From Blastocatellia bacterium (GTDB taxonomy: Bacteria > Acidobacteriota > Blastocatellia > UBA7656): DNA of 64,000 bases. Where the stretch lies: the NCBI GenBank assembly GCA_035275065.1, contig DATENM010000158.1:170174-234173 (forward strand). The letters are read 5' to 3'. The position numbers and the translations under genes were made by a program. Numbering within the stretch: the first letter of the stretch is position 1; each line of letters begins with the position of its first letter. The notes under the pieces are model-generated. The model was given only the letters and a program-made list of their open reading frames with translations, had not been told where the DNA came from and made no database searches. Positions 9,819 through 18,810 of the stretch are shown here, in pieces.

Positions 9819-10490
9819 GTGATCGCAAAGATTATTGAGTTTCTTTCCGGCATTATTGTGGCGGTGATTTCGTCGCTCGGCTACGCGGGCGTGGTCTTGT
9901 TAATGGCGATTGAGTCTGCGTGCATTCCGCTCCCCTCAGAAATCATCATGCCGTTTTCGGGCTACCTGGTTTACACGGGCCGTTTCAATCTCTGGGGGGT
10001 CGGCGTGGCAGGGGCGCTGGGCTGCGTCCTCGGCTCGATAGTCGCTTATTACATCGGCCTGTATGGCGGGCGCCCGCTGATCGAAAAGTATGGCCGCTAT
10101 ATTCTGGTCTCGCATCACGACCTCGACCTGGCGGATCGCTGGTTTCAGAAGTATGGCGAGATCATCGTCTTCGCCAGCCGCTTGCTGCCCGTGGTGCGGA
10201 CATTCATCGCCTTCCCTGCCGGCGTGGCCCGCATGAACATGAGCCGCTTCATCCTCTACACCTTTCTTGGCTCGCTGCCCTGGTGCCTCGGACTGGCTTA
10301 TGTCGGCCAAAAGCTCGGCGAGCAGTGGGATAAGAACGAGACCCTGAAAGCATGGTTCCACCGCTTTGACTTCGTCATCGGCATTCTGCTGGTCGCCGGC
10401 GCGGCCTGGTGGGTGTGGCGTCATCTGAAGAACGCCCGCTCAACGACTGCGGTCGAAAAGGCCAAGGAGACCGAGTCCGCGCGTCATTGA
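9819..10490 (+). CDS. DedA family inner-membrane protein
   Basis: A 223-residue multi-pass membrane protein of the DedA/SNARE-associated family, members of which act as lipid carriers or flippases. Family signatures: ESACIPLPSEIIMPFSGYL (the E-x-x-x-P-x-P-x-E re-entrant loop) near residue 30, and FASRLLPVVRTFIAFPAGVARM (the conserved R-x-x-P-x-x-R). Several hydrophobic segments follow. The start is GTG behind ACGGAG, 14 bases after pcm; an ATG inside the end of pcm is in frame but unlikely. Confidence 0.9.
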   Translation: MIAKIIEFLSGIIVAVISSLGYAGVVLLMAIESACIPLPSEIIMPFSGYLVYTGRFNLWGVGVAGALGCVLGSIVAYYIGLYGGRPLIEKYGRYILVSHHDLDLADRWFQKYGEIIVFASRLLPVVRTFIAFPAGVARMNMSRFILYTFLGSLPWCLGLAYVGQKLGEQWDKNETLKAWFHRFDFVIGILLVAGAAWWVWRHLKNARSTTAVEKAKETESARH

Positions 10491-10520
10491 CTTTGGTTAT
10501 CGATAAACGAGCCTCATCCA

Positions 10521-11342
10521 TCACACGTGGCCGACTGCAATGGCCGGCGCGAGCGCCCCTGGAGGCCGTTCGCCTTGATAGACGACTCGCTCAAGAAACA
10601 GCCCCGAAGGCGGCGCGGTGTGCGCGGCGGCGTCAAAGACCGGCGGCCTTCGATCTGACGCAAGACCATCAAGCAGGGCTAAGAACTGGTCGCCGCTTAA
10701 CTTCCCGCGCCCGACTTCGACGAGCGCGCCGGTGATCCGCCGCACCATCTTCCACAAAAAATGTGACGCGCCGATGCGGAAGAGGATCAAGTCGCCTTCA
10801 ACGCCAAGCTCGGCGCGCTCGACAACGACGATGGTCGATTGCTCGGCGGCGCGCTTGTCACAAAAGCGCGCGAAATCATGCCGCCCGACCAGCAGCGCGC
10901 TTGTACGCTGCATCGCCTCGACATCAAGCCTGTCTTTAACCCACCAGACTGACTTCTTGGCAAATGCCGTGCGCCGCGTCGAGATTTGATAGAGGTAGTA
11001 GCGAGCCTTCGCGTCACGCCGCGGATCAAAGTGACTCGTGGCTTCTTCAACTCGCAGGACATTGATATCCGGCGGCAAGTGGTCATTCAATCCCCGATGC
11101 AATTCAAGCGGCTTCAAACGGCGCGCGGCGCGCAGCCGCGCCACCTGCGCCAGGGCATGGACGCCGGCATCAGTGCGCCCTGCGCCGAGCAGGTCTGCCG
11201 GCTGATCCAAAAACGTTTCGGCGGCGCGGCGCACCTCGCCGGCTACCGTCCTTGCGCCTATCTGCTCCTGCCACCCGTAATAGCGTGTGCCATCATACTC
11301 AATCGTCAGCTTCCAGCTTATTAGCCTTGTGGTCTTTTTCAT
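10521..11342 (-). CDS. truA: tRNA pseudouridine synthase A
   Basis: Converts uridines 38-40 of the tRNA anticodon arm to pseudouridine. The catalytic aspartate is in GAGRTDAGVHALAQVA near residue 60. The N-terminal LTIEYDGTRYYGWQ and the C-terminal FLWKMVRRITGALVEVG are family signatures. The 273-residue length is normal. It is convergent with dedA, 30 bases apart. The start at 11342 has no strong ribosome-binding site. Confidence 0.95.
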   Translation of the reverse strand: MKKTTRLISWKLTIEYDGTRYYGWQEQIGARTVAGEVRRAAETFLDQPADLLGAGRTDAGVHALAQVARLRAARRLKPLELHRGLNDHLPPDINVLRVEEATSHFDPRRDAKARYYLYQISTRRTAFAKKSVWWVKDRLDVEAMQRTSALLVGRHDFARFCDKRAAEQSTIVVVERAELGVEGDLILFRIGASHFLWKMVRRITGALVEVGRGKLSGDQFLALLDGLASDRRPPVFDAAAHTAPPSGLFLERVVYQGERPPGALAPAIAVGHV

Positions 11343-11461
11343 GTAGCCGGCTCCGGCTAGAGATTGCGCGACACCCGCCGCGATGTCAACGGCTCGGAAA
11401 AGATTTCACGGCCAGCCTTTCGCGCTGCCGATAATGGTTCCGGGTGAAGCCGCCTTACTTA

Positions 11462-11490
11462 TTGACTCGCCTGCCACATTGATATATCCT
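11462..11490 (+). promoter_or_regulatory. Possible promoter for the Lrp-type regulator
   Basis: TTGACT (11462-11467), 17 bases, then TATCCT (11485-11490), about 40 bases before the start of the regulator gene. Lrp proteins commonly control their own promoter, but no operator can be proven here. Confidence 0.5.
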
Positions 11491-11531
11491 AAGCGCGTGA
11501 GCAGGAATACTTTGAATATATAGGAATCGGG

Positions 11532-12017
11532 ATGCTAAATCCGATAGATTATAAAATCCTCGATCTCTTGCAGCGCAATGCGCGCATGACGCAATCGGAG
11601 ATCGCCAGTTCCGTTGGCCTCTCACAGCCTGCCGTTGCCGAACGGTTGCGCAAGCTGGAGCAGGAAGGCGTCATCATCGGCTATGCGGCGCGAGTTGACA
11701 GCCGTAAGCTCGGCAAAGACATTACCGCCTTCATCGGCGTCCGCATCGAACACCCCAAGTACAACAAAGAATTCTCGCGGCGCATGATTCAGCACAAAGA
11801 CGTGCTCGAATGCCATCGCGTCACCGGGACCGACTCTTACCTGCTGAAGGTCGTAACCGAGAACACCGAGACGCTTGACCGCCTGATCTCGGAAACCGTG
11901 CGCGTTGTCCCTGGCGTCACTCGCACACTGACGACCATCGTGATGTCGTCGTTCAAGGAGAGCACTTATATCCAGCCGGCGAGCGATGAGCAGGAAGCGC
12001 CGAAGAAACGCCGTTGA
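11532..12017 (+). CDS. Lrp/AsnC family transcriptional regulator
   Basis: A 161-residue protein. The N-terminal helix-turn-helix (LDLLQRNARMTQSEIASSVG, then SQPAVAERLRKLEQEGVI) is followed by the RAM ligand-binding domain (ITAFIGVRIEHP..., VTGTDSYLLKVV). The ligand is unknown. The start is an ATG behind TAGGAATCGGG. It lies 45 bases upstream of an aminotransferase gene on the same strand, so control of amino acid metabolism, perhaps of those neighbours, is a fair inference. Confidence 0.92.
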   Translation: MLNPIDYKILDLLQRNARMTQSEIASSVGLSQPAVAERLRKLEQEGVIIGYAARVDSRKLGKDITAFIGVRIEHPKYNKEFSRRMIQHKDVLECHRVTGTDSYLLKVVTENTETLDRLISETVRVVPGVTRTLTTIVMSSFKESTYIQPASDEQEAPKKRR

Positions 12018-12062
12018 TGAGTTTGCTAAAGATGAGTTTGTCAAATCAGAAGGGAGCCAGCG

Positions 12063-13313
12063 ATGATCTTACCCTTGGCCGCACTCGAAGAATCCACCGC
12101 GTCACTTGCGCCGACGCCTGAAGCCATTCCCCGCACCTATCGCTTCGCGCGCCGCATGTCGCGCATGCTGGTGTCTGAAGTCCGCGAGATTTTGAAAGTC
12201 ACCGAGCAACCGGAGATCATCTCGTTTGCCGGCGGCTTGCCGGCGCCGGAACTTTTCCCGGTCGAGGCCATCGCCGAAGCCCACCGCCAGGTCTTTGCCG
12301 AAGAAGGCGCTCAGGCCATGCAGTACAGCACGACCGAAGGCTTGCGCTCGCTGCGCCAGTGGATTGCCAGCCGCGTTGCCGAGCGTGGCATTCAAACTGA
12401 CGCCGACCGGGTGATGGTTACGACCGGCTCGCAGCAGGCGATTGATCTGGTCGCCAAAGTCTTCATCGATCCCGGCGACGAAGTGATTGTCGAGAACCCC
12501 TGCTACCTCGCGGCGCTGCAATCTTTCAGCGGCTTTGAAGCGCGCTTTGTGCCCGTCGAAAGCGATGACGATGGCATGCGGGTGGATCAAGTCGAAGCGG
12601 CGCTGATGGGTTCGCGGCCCAAGCTGATTTACGTCGTATCGGAATTCTCGAACCCCAAGGGCACCTCGCTTTCTGCCGAGCGCCGGGAGCATCTGGTGGA
12701 GTTGGCGCGACGCTACGGCGTGCCGATTCTGGAAGACGACCCGTACAGCGAGTTGCGCTACATGGGCACGCGCCCGCTGCCGCTGGCGGCTTATGACAAA
12801 GAGGGATGGGTGATTCGCGCTTCAACGTTTTCAAAAACCCTCAGCCCCGGCATTCGCGTCGGCTGGGTGACCGCGGCGAACGAGATCATTCAGCAACTCG
12901 TCATCGCCAAGCAGGCCGCCGATCTGCACACCTGCACCGTCGAGCAGCGCGCCGTCGCCCGCATGCTTGAAACGTTTGATTACGATGGCCACATCGCTAA
13001 CCTGTGCCGGGTCTACGGCGAGCGATGTTTGACCATGCGACGAGCCATCGAAGCGCACTTCCCGGCCGGGACGAAGTGGACGCGGCCCGAAGGCGGTCTT
13101 TTCTTGTGGGTCGAACTGCCTGAGCGGATCAGGGCGCGCGAAGTCTTTGAAGACGCGCTTATCGAGAAAGTCGCGTTCGTCACCGGCGACGCCTTCTTTG
13201 CTAACGAGCGGCGGCAGAATTTTATCCGCTTGAACTTCTCGAACCAGCAGCCGGACATGATTGAAGAAGGCATCCGGCGCATCAGTAGAGTCTTGAAACG
13301 GAGGATGTCATGA
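12063..13313 (+). CDS. PLP-dependent aminotransferase, 2-aminoadipate aminotransferase (LysN) type
   Basis: A class I/II fold-type I aminotransferase of 416 residues. The N-terminal part EIISFAGGLPAPELFP is typical of the LysN/MocR-related branch. The cofactor lysine lies in STFSKTLSPGIRVGW near residue 255, and the PLP-phosphate and ring contacts are in TTGSQQAIDL and LIYVVSEFSNPKG. The likely amino donor or acceptor (aminoadipate, aromatic or branched-chain) cannot be fixed. The start is behind AAGGGAG. The stop overlaps the PhzF gene (ATGA), so the two are coupled. Confidence 0.88.
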   Translation: MILPLAALEESTASLAPTPEAIPRTYRFARRMSRMLVSEVREILKVTEQPEIISFAGGLPAPELFPVEAIAEAHRQVFAEEGAQAMQYSTTEGLRSLRQWIASRVAERGIQTDADRVMVTTGSQQAIDLVAKVFIDPGDEVIVENPCYLAALQSFSGFEARFVPVESDDDGMRVDQVEAALMGSRPKLIYVVSEFSNPKGTSLSAERREHLVELARRYGVPILEDDPYSELRYMGTRPLPLAAYDKEGWVIRASTFSKTLSPGIRVGWVTAANEIIQQLVIAKQAADLHTCTVEQRAVARMLETFDYDGHIANLCRVYGERCLTMRRAIEAHFPAGTKWTRPEGGLFLWVELPERIRAREVFEDALIEKVAFVTGDAFFANERRQNFIRLNFSNQQPDMIEEGIRRISRVLKRRMS

Positions 13314-14224
13314 AGAAAAGTTTCGTCATTGCTGACGTGTTCACGGAAAAGCAATTTGGCGGTAACCAGCTTGCGGTCTTCACCGACGCGACAGGGCTCG
13401 ACAGCGAAACCATGCAGGACCTGGCGCGCGAGATGCACTTTTCCGAAACCACTTTCCTACTGCCACCGGAAAGCGGCGGCGATTACCGTGTGCGCATCTT
13501 CACGCCTGAAACCGAATTGCCCTTCGCCGGCCACCCAATAGTCGGCACCGGAAATGTCGTTGTGGCCGAGCGTATGAAATCATGGTCAGAGCCGACGACC
13601 ACCGTAACCCTTGAAACCGGCGTCGGGCCGATCACCGTCGAAGTCGCCATACGGGACGGACGCGCCGGCCACACGGTGATGACTCAACCGCTGCCCGCCG
13701 TCAAAGGCACGCTCGCCGATGTTTCGGAGCTGGCGCGAGCCCTGTCGCTCGATGCCGCTGAGATCGAATCAACCGGGCTGCCGGTCGAGGCGATTCATAA
13801 CGGCATCACGGTGATCGTCGTGCCGGTCGCGTCGTTGGCCGCGGTCCGCCGAATCAAAGTGGACACAGGGGCGCTTGAGCGGATCAGCAACCAGATGGGC
13901 GCGCAGACCGTGTTGACCTTCACGCGCGAAACCGAGCTGGCATCAGGGACTGTGCACTGCCGCGTCTTCGCGCCTGCTGCCGGCGTGGTCGAAGACGCGG
14001 CGACCGGCTCGGCCAACGGCCCGTTGGGCTACTATCTTGTGCAGCACTCCGTTATAGAGGCCGAGGCGGTCACGCGCATCCTGAGCGAGCAGGGCTTCGA
14101 GATGCACCGCCCAAGTCTGCTGCACATCGAAGTAGACGTTGACCCGACAAGCCATGAAGTGGCCGGCGTGCGCGTCGGCGGCGGCGTGGTCATCAGCGGG
14201 CGCGGCGAAATCATACTCAGCTAG
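13310..14224 (+). CDS. PhzF family isomerase/epimerase
   Basis: A 304-residue member of the diaminopimelate-epimerase-like PhzF fold. Seen are the N-terminal VADVFTEKQFGGNQLAVF (conserved F-x-G-N-x-x-A-V), the acidic residue in MHFSETTFL, and GHPIVGTG and EDAATGSANGPLG, which line the active site. Nothing else for phenazines is present, so a role in modifying an amino acid or its keto form together with the coupled aminotransferase is more likely. The substrate is unknown. Confidence 0.88.
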   Translation: MKKSFVIADVFTEKQFGGNQLAVFTDATGLDSETMQDLAREMHFSETTFLLPPESGGDYRVRIFTPETELPFAGHPIVGTGNVVVAERMKSWSEPTTTVTLETGVGPITVEVAIRDGRAGHTVMTQPLPAVKGTLADVSELARALSLDAAEIESTGLPVEAIHNGITVIVVPVASLAAVRRIKVDTGALERISNQMGAQTVLTFTRETELASGTVHCRVFAPAAGVVEDAATGSANGPLGYYLVQHSVIEAEAVTRILSEQGFEMHRPSLLHIEVDVDPTSHEVAGVRVGGGVVISGRGEIILS

Positions 14225-14296
14225 CCGTCGGCTCAGAGTTTGTTGGGCGTCAGTTCACATCGCGTGGAATAATGTTTAAGCAGGGGGTGAAGAATC

Positions 14297-15178
14297 ATGA
14301 CCGACAATTTGATTCGCTTGAAGACAGGGCTTGCAGAGATGTTGAAGGGCGGCGTGATTATGGACGTCACCGATGCCGCGCAAGCGACGATTGCGCAGGA
14401 GGCCGGCGCGGTCGCGGTGATGGCGCTTGAGCGTGTGCCGGCAGACATTCGCGCCGAAGGCGGCGTGGCGCGCATGGCTTCGCCAAAGAAGATTCGCGAG
14501 ATCATGGCCGCGGTTTCGATCCCGGTGATGGCCAAGGTACGCATTGGCCATTTCGTCGAGGCGCAAGTTCTCGAAGCCCTCGGCGTTGATTTCATTGATG
14601 AGAGCGAAGTGCTGACGCCCGCCGACGAAGAGCATCACGTTGACAAGCACCGCTTCAAAGTGCCGTTCGTCTGTGGCGCTCGCAACCTCGGCGAAGCGCT
14701 GCGCCGCATCGGCGAAGGCGCGGCGATGATTCGCACAAAAGGCGAGGCCGGCTCCGGCAATATCGTCGAAGCGGTGCGCCACCTGCGCGCCATCACCGCA
14801 CAGATCAGGCGCTTGACCGTGCTTGGCGAAGAAGAAATGATGACGGAAGCCAAACAACTCGGCGCGCCATATGAAATTGTCCGCATGGTGGCGCGCGAAG
14901 GCCGTCTGCCGGTGCCGAACTTCGCTGCCGGCGGCATCGCCACGCCGGCTGACGCGGCGCTCTGCATGCAGCTTGGGGCCGAGACCGTCTTCGTCGGTTC
15001 GGGAATCTTCAAATCCTCAGACCCGGCGGTGCGGGCTCGCGCCATTGTCAAAGCGACCGTTCACTTCAACGACCCGCAAGCCATCCTCGAAGCCAGCGAA
15101 GAACTCGGCGAAGCCATGCGCGGCCTCGACGTGTCTAAGATGGCCGAAAGCGACTTGCTGCAAACCCGCGGCTGGTAG
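14297..15178 (+). CDS. pdxS: Pyridoxal 5'-phosphate synthase subunit PdxS
   Basis: Makes PLP from ribose 5-phosphate, glyceraldehyde 3-phosphate and ammonia in a 12+12 complex with PdxT. Signatures include KGGVIMDVT, VPADIRAEGGVARMASP, the catalytic lysines in VMAKVRIGHF and VDKHRFKVPF, and GEAGSGNIVEAV. At 293 residues it is full length. The start follows GGGGGTGAAGAATC. pdxT lies downstream, separated by a heptamer hairpin. Confidence 0.97.
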   Translation: MTDNLIRLKTGLAEMLKGGVIMDVTDAAQATIAQEAGAVAVMALERVPADIRAEGGVARMASPKKIREIMAAVSIPVMAKVRIGHFVEAQVLEALGVDFIDESEVLTPADEEHHVDKHRFKVPFVCGARNLGEALRRIGEGAAMIRTKGEAGSGNIVEAVRHLRAITAQIRRLTVLGEEEMMTEAKQLGAPYEIVRMVAREGRLPVPNFAAGGIATPADAALCMQLGAETVFVGSGIFKSSDPAVRARAIVKATVHFNDPQAILEASEELGEAMRGLDVSKMAESDLLQTRGW

Positions 15179-15183
15179 CGAGG

Positions 15184-15277
15184 AAGTGACAAGTGACAAG
15201 ACCTTGTCATTCAGAACCGTGGCCATCTCTGATAGGCGCAGCCTATCTTGTCACTTGTCACTTGTCACTTGTCACCT
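15184..15277. repeat. Inverted heptamer element, TGACAAG unit (second copy)
   Basis: The left arm (about 15184-15201) reads AAGTGACAAGTGACAAG. The right arm (about 15253-15275) holds three to four copies of CTTGTCA, after a loop of about 50 bases. The element fills the pdxS-pdxT gap and ends two bases before the pdxT ATG, so it replaces the usual ribosome-binding region. It is the same unit as at 3731-3790. Confidence 0.9.
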
Positions 15278-15844
15278 ATGAAGATTGGCGTTCTGGCATT
15301 GCAAGGGGACTTCGCGGCGCATGCGCGAATGCTCAGGCGCATCGGCGTCGAGGCGGTCGAAGTGCGCCGCGCTGCCGTCCTTGACGAGATGGATGGGTTA
15401 ATCATCCCCGGCGGCGAGAGCACGACGATGCTCAAGTTCATCGAGGAAGAAAACCTGGGCGGAGCGATCAAGGCGTTTGCCGCTTCGGCGAGGCCGATAT
15501 TTGCGACCTGCGCCGGGGCTATTCTGGTGGCCCGCGAGGTCAGCAACCCGCCACAGCCGTCGCTTGGGCTGATGGACATTGCGGTTGCCCGCAATGCCTA
15601 TGGCCGGCAGGTTGACAGCTTTATCAGTGCGGTCGAAACCAGTTTGCCGGGAGGGCCGCTCGAAGCGGTTTTTATTCGCGCGCCGAAAATCACTGAGGTC
15701 GGCCAGGGGGTTACGACTATCGCTACGCTTAAGGGCGAGCCGGTGATGGTTCGGCAAGGCAACCTCGTGGCCGCGACATTTCATCCAGAGCTCAGCGAAG
15801 ACGACCGCGCCCACCACTTGCTGATCGAGATGGCCGGGGCTTAG
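15278..15844 (+). CDS. pdxT: Pyridoxal 5'-phosphate synthase glutaminase subunit PdxT
   Basis: Hydrolyses glutamine and channels ammonia to PdxS. The N-terminus KIGVLALQGDFAAH, the IIPGGESTTM loop and the catalytic Cys in FATCAGAILVA are clear, and the His/Glu partners are in FHPELSED. The 188-residue length is standard. The frame extends 10 codons upstream, but only through the repeat arm, so the ATG at 15278 is chosen. No ribosome-binding site is visible in front of it. Confidence 0.95.
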   Translation: MKIGVLALQGDFAAHARMLRRIGVEAVEVRRAAVLDEMDGLIIPGGESTTMLKFIEEENLGGAIKAFAASARPIFATCAGAILVAREVSNPPQPSLGLMDIAVARNAYGRQVDSFISAVETSLPGGPLEAVFIRAPKITEVGQGVTTIATLKGEPVMVRQGNLVAATFHPELSEDDRAHHLLIEMAGA

Positions 15845-15885
15845 AGTCTGTCGCAAGCGACACTTCAAACGGGGGGCCGGCGGCC

Positions 15886-16344
15886 TTGACGATCCGCGAT
15901 TATCAGCAGGCCGACTACGACAAGCTTTACGAAATAGACCACGCTGTGTTTAGCGAAGAGGTCGCCTACGACCACTCCGAGCTTCGGTCGTACTTGCGCG
16001 CGCGGCGCTGCCGGACGCTGGTTGCCGAGGACGAGGGCGAGATCGTCGGCTTCGTCACGGCCAGCGCCGCGCCGCGCCGCGTCGGCCACATCATCAGCAT
16101 TGATGTCGCGCCGCACCGCCAGCGACAACGGGTCGGCAGCCGGCTGCTGGAAGCCATTGAAAACTGGTTGTGGGAGAAAGGCGCTGAGGAAATCTATCTT
16201 GAAACCGCGGTTGACGACAGCGGGGCGCGCGGCTTCTATGAACGTCACGGCTACATGATCCTCGAACAGCTCGCAGACTATTACGGCGACACCCGCAACG
16301 CCTACCGGATGATGAAGGCCAGACGGCCTTCGACGCGGCTCTGA
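15886..16344 (+). CDS. GNAT family N-acetyltransferase, RimI-like
   Basis: A 152-residue acetyl-CoA-dependent acetyltransferase. Motif A (VAPHRQRQRVGSRLLEAI; the expected form is R/Q-x-x-G-x-G/A) and motif B (IYLETAVDDSGARGFYERHGY) fit the RimI/ribosomal-protein acetyltransferase type. The start is a TTG behind a G-run, 42 bases after pdxT. The substrate cannot be named from sequence. An overlapping frame on the other strand is a shadow. Confidence 0.88.
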   Translation: MTIRDYQQADYDKLYEIDHAVFSEEVAYDHSELRSYLRARRCRTLVAEDEGEIVGFVTASAAPRRVGHIISIDVAPHRQRQRVGSRLLEAIENWLWEKGAEEIYLETAVDDSGARGFYERHGYMILEQLADYYGDTRNAYRMMKARRPSTRL

Positions 16345-16419
16345 TTGCCGTGCTTGAGCGCGCCGCGCTGCGCGTGTTACTTTCACGACGTGGGCCAAGC
16401 ACCAAGTGGAGAGCGAGCG

Positions 16420-17277
16420 ATGAAAGTAGAAACCGGCGTGATTGCAGCGGCGGGCTCAGGCACGAGGATGTTGCCGGTCACACGGGGTTACCCCAAAGAG
16501 CTGGTGCCGGTAATCAACAAACCGGCGATTCAGCTTATCATTGAAGAGTACATCGATTCGGGCATCAAGAAGATCGTCATCATCACGGGCGCCAATCCCG
16601 ACCCGCTCCACCGTCAGTATGATCTGTCGCACGCGCCGGCGCGCGGCAAGTACCCCGCGTTCGATGCTTTTGCTGATAAGCTGGCGGGCGTCGAGATTAT
16701 CTTCGAAGCCCAGGAAGGGCCGTATGGCAATGGCACGCCGCTGCTTGTGGCGCGCCGGCACCTTCCCGAAGGCGAAGGCTTCATCTACTCCTACGGCGAC
16801 GACATATTAAAGACCGCGGTGCCGTTTGCGCGCCAGTTGATTGACACACACAATCGCACAGGCGCTCTGGTCGCCGGCGTGCAGCAAGTTCCGTGGGAAG
16901 AGGTCGTGCGCTACGGCGTCGTCGAGTTCAAGCCTGATAGCACGATCAACGAGATGAAAGACGTGATCGAGAAGCCGCCGCGCGAAGAAGCGAAGTCGAA
17001 CCTCGCAATGTTCGGACGCTTCCTTCTCTCAACCGAAGTCATTCACATTCTCAGCGAAATCCCCCTCGGCCAATCAAACGAGCTGTGGCTGACCGATTCA
17101 GTGCGCGCATACATCCGTCGCGGTGGGCGCGTCGTCGCGCAGCCGGTCACGGACGGTGAATGGCTGACCATCGGCGATCCGGTCAATTACCTGAAGACGG
17201 TCTTGAAGTACGCCCTCGCGGATGCGGAAATGCGTCAGGCCATCGAGCCGACCATTCGTGAACTGCTCGGCGATTAA
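16420..17277 (+). CDS. galU: UTP-glucose-1-phosphate uridylyltransferase
   Basis: Makes UDP-glucose for envelope and exopolysaccharide synthesis. The nucleotide-binding loop AAGSGTRMLPVTRGYPKEL is at residues 9-27. Further family segments are EYIDSGIKKIVIIT and YSYGDDILK (metal-binding Asp). The usual GalU form has a somewhat different middle, so another sugar-nucleotidyltransferase is possible. The start is the ATG behind GTGGAGAGCGA. The 285-residue length is normal. Confidence 0.85.
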   Translation: MKVETGVIAAAGSGTRMLPVTRGYPKELVPVINKPAIQLIIEEYIDSGIKKIVIITGANPDPLHRQYDLSHAPARGKYPAFDAFADKLAGVEIIFEAQEGPYGNGTPLLVARRHLPEGEGFIYSYGDDILKTAVPFARQLIDTHNRTGALVAGVQQVPWEEVVRYGVVEFKPDSTINEMKDVIEKPPREEAKSNLAMFGRFLLSTEVIHILSEIPLGQSNELWLTDSVRAYIRRGGRVVAQPVTDGEWLTIGDPVNYLKTVLKYALADAEMRQAIEPTIRELLGD

Positions 17278-17335
17278 CGGGGGTCGCGCAAGCTAACCGC
17301 CCTGCGCGGCATGGCAAACGCGATTGGAAACGGCT

Positions 17336-18769
17336 CTAGCTCTTATAAAATGCCAGCATGAAGCGATAGAAGTTCCAGACATCCACCTTCGACGACATCT
17401 CGAACGTCGCGTGCATTGATAGCAGCGGCACGCCAAGGTCGATCACCTCCATGTCCTGCGCCGACATGAAGCCGCCAATCGTGCCGCCGCCGCCAACCTC
17501 CACTCTCGGCGTTTGCGTCTGCCAGGGGATCTGGTTTTGATCTAGCACACCGCGAATCCGCGCCGTAAACTCCGAGTTGGCATTGAAGCCTCGCCCATAC
17601 ATCTTAATAGCTACGCCATAGCCCAATCGCGCCGCGTTCGACTCTTCCTGCGTATACGGGAAGATCGGGTTGATGCCGTCATTGGTGTCGGCAGATACGA
17701 CTTGCGCGTTGCGCCGCGCCGTTCGCAGATCGAGATCGTTGTAGGCCGCGCCGCGCTGCGCGCCGATCAGCCGCGCATAGGTCGTATTCAAAAACTCTGA
17801 GGCCGCGCCGGTGTTATTGATCGAGCCGACCTCTTCAAAGTTCGACAGGTAAGCCAGGGCGGTGTAGCGCGGCGTCCCCTTCAAATCGATCAAGGCGGTT
17901 GCGGCGCAGTACGAAGATAGCCGATCATCCTGGCCATAAGCGCCGACCAGCCCTCGATCCATGCCGACGTCACGCGGCTCCGCGGTCGGCACTAGCTGAA
18001 GCTCGGCGCTGACGAAATCTTCCTCTTTGATGTTGTACTTTGAGCTGATCTGGCGAATGACCTCCCCGACCACCGAGCCGTTTTCGCCGGGGATGCTGCC
18101 GGCGACCGGGTTCAGCTCTTCGCCGGCAAGGACATCGGTATAAGTCCGGCTGCGCAATTCGCTGTCCGAGTGCGGCGCGTTATCGGGAATCACAAAGATC
18201 GGATCGCCGGGCGCGAGGCCGATGCTGACATCTATCGTGCGCCCGTCAGGGGTATCAATGCGGCCAAGCAGGGCGAGCGGCTCGTTGGCCCATTGATATT
18301 TCTTAATGCCGCCATAGTAGACCGTCTTGAACAAAGCAAAGCCGCCGGGGGCAGCGACCAGCGGACGGGCTTTCAAGTCAATGTGCGGGCTGTCGTGATG
18401 CGTGCCGACCAGGCGCGAGCCGCTGGCGATGGCTTCGGTGCCGACGACGGCGAGAATGACAGCGCGGTCGCGGCCATTGATGATCAGCCGCGCGCCGGGT
18501 TTAACCTGGGCGGCTTCGGTAAAATCGGCAAAGCCGGCGGCGCGCGCCTGGCGGATGACTTCGCGCGTCGAGGTCAACGCCGTGCGCGCGACCTTCAGGT
18601 ACGATTTATACTTCTCCGCATAATCAAAGACCTCTTGTCGCTGCGGCGCGCTCAGTAATTGCCACCCCGACTTCTTGCTTGACCAGACGCTGCCGTCTTG
18701 CGCAAAAACCGCCGCGCTCATGAAGGCGCAGAGCAGCGCACACGTAAGCTCGCGCTGAATGGTTTTCAT
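17336..18769 (-). CDS. Secreted M18 family aminopeptidase (aminopeptidase I)
   Basis: A zinc aminopeptidase of 477 residues. Metal ligands are readable in GTHHDSPHIDLK, GQDDRLSSY (bridging Asp), NFEEVGS (Glu-Glu) and the final HATFEMSSK histidine, the order expected for M18. The N-terminus is a signal peptide ending near AVFAQ (residue 24), so it is predicted to act outside the cytoplasm. That is unusual, since known M18 enzymes (aminopeptidase I, ApeA/ApeB types) are cytoplasmic or vacuolar. The start follows AGGAGAAGAAA. Confidence 0.88.
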   Translation of the reverse strand: MKTIQRELTCALLCAFMSAAVFAQDGSVWSSKKSGWQLLSAPQRQEVFDYAEKYKSYLKVARTALTSTREVIRQARAAGFADFTEAAQVKPGARLIINGRDRAVILAVVGTEAIASGSRLVGTHHDSPHIDLKARPLVAAPGGFALFKTVYYGGIKKYQWANEPLALLGRIDTPDGRTIDVSIGLAPGDPIFVIPDNAPHSDSELRSRTYTDVLAGEELNPVAGSIPGENGSVVGEVIRQISSKYNIKEEDFVSAELQLVPTAEPRDVGMDRGLVGAYGQDDRLSSYCAATALIDLKGTPRYTALAYLSNFEEVGSINNTGAASEFLNTTYARLIGAQRGAAYNDLDLRTARRNAQVVSADTNDGINPIFPYTQEESNAARLGYGVAIKMYGRGFNANSEFTARIRGVLDQNQIPWQTQTPRVEVGGGGTIGGFMSAQDMEVIDLGVPLLSMHATFEMSSKVDVWNFYRFMLAFYKS

Positions 18770-18810
18770 TTTCTTCTCCTCTTGTTTGAATGGGTGTGAT
18801 GATTGCTGTG

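Noticed and set aside
11340..11531. A possible regulatory RNA or riboswitch between truA and the Lrp gene.
   Set aside because: I found only a plausible promoter and no conserved structure that I can name.
15865..16398. A 177-codon frame on the minus strand across the GNAT gene.
   Set aside because: It is the shadow of the plus-strand acetyltransferase, whose motifs are clear.
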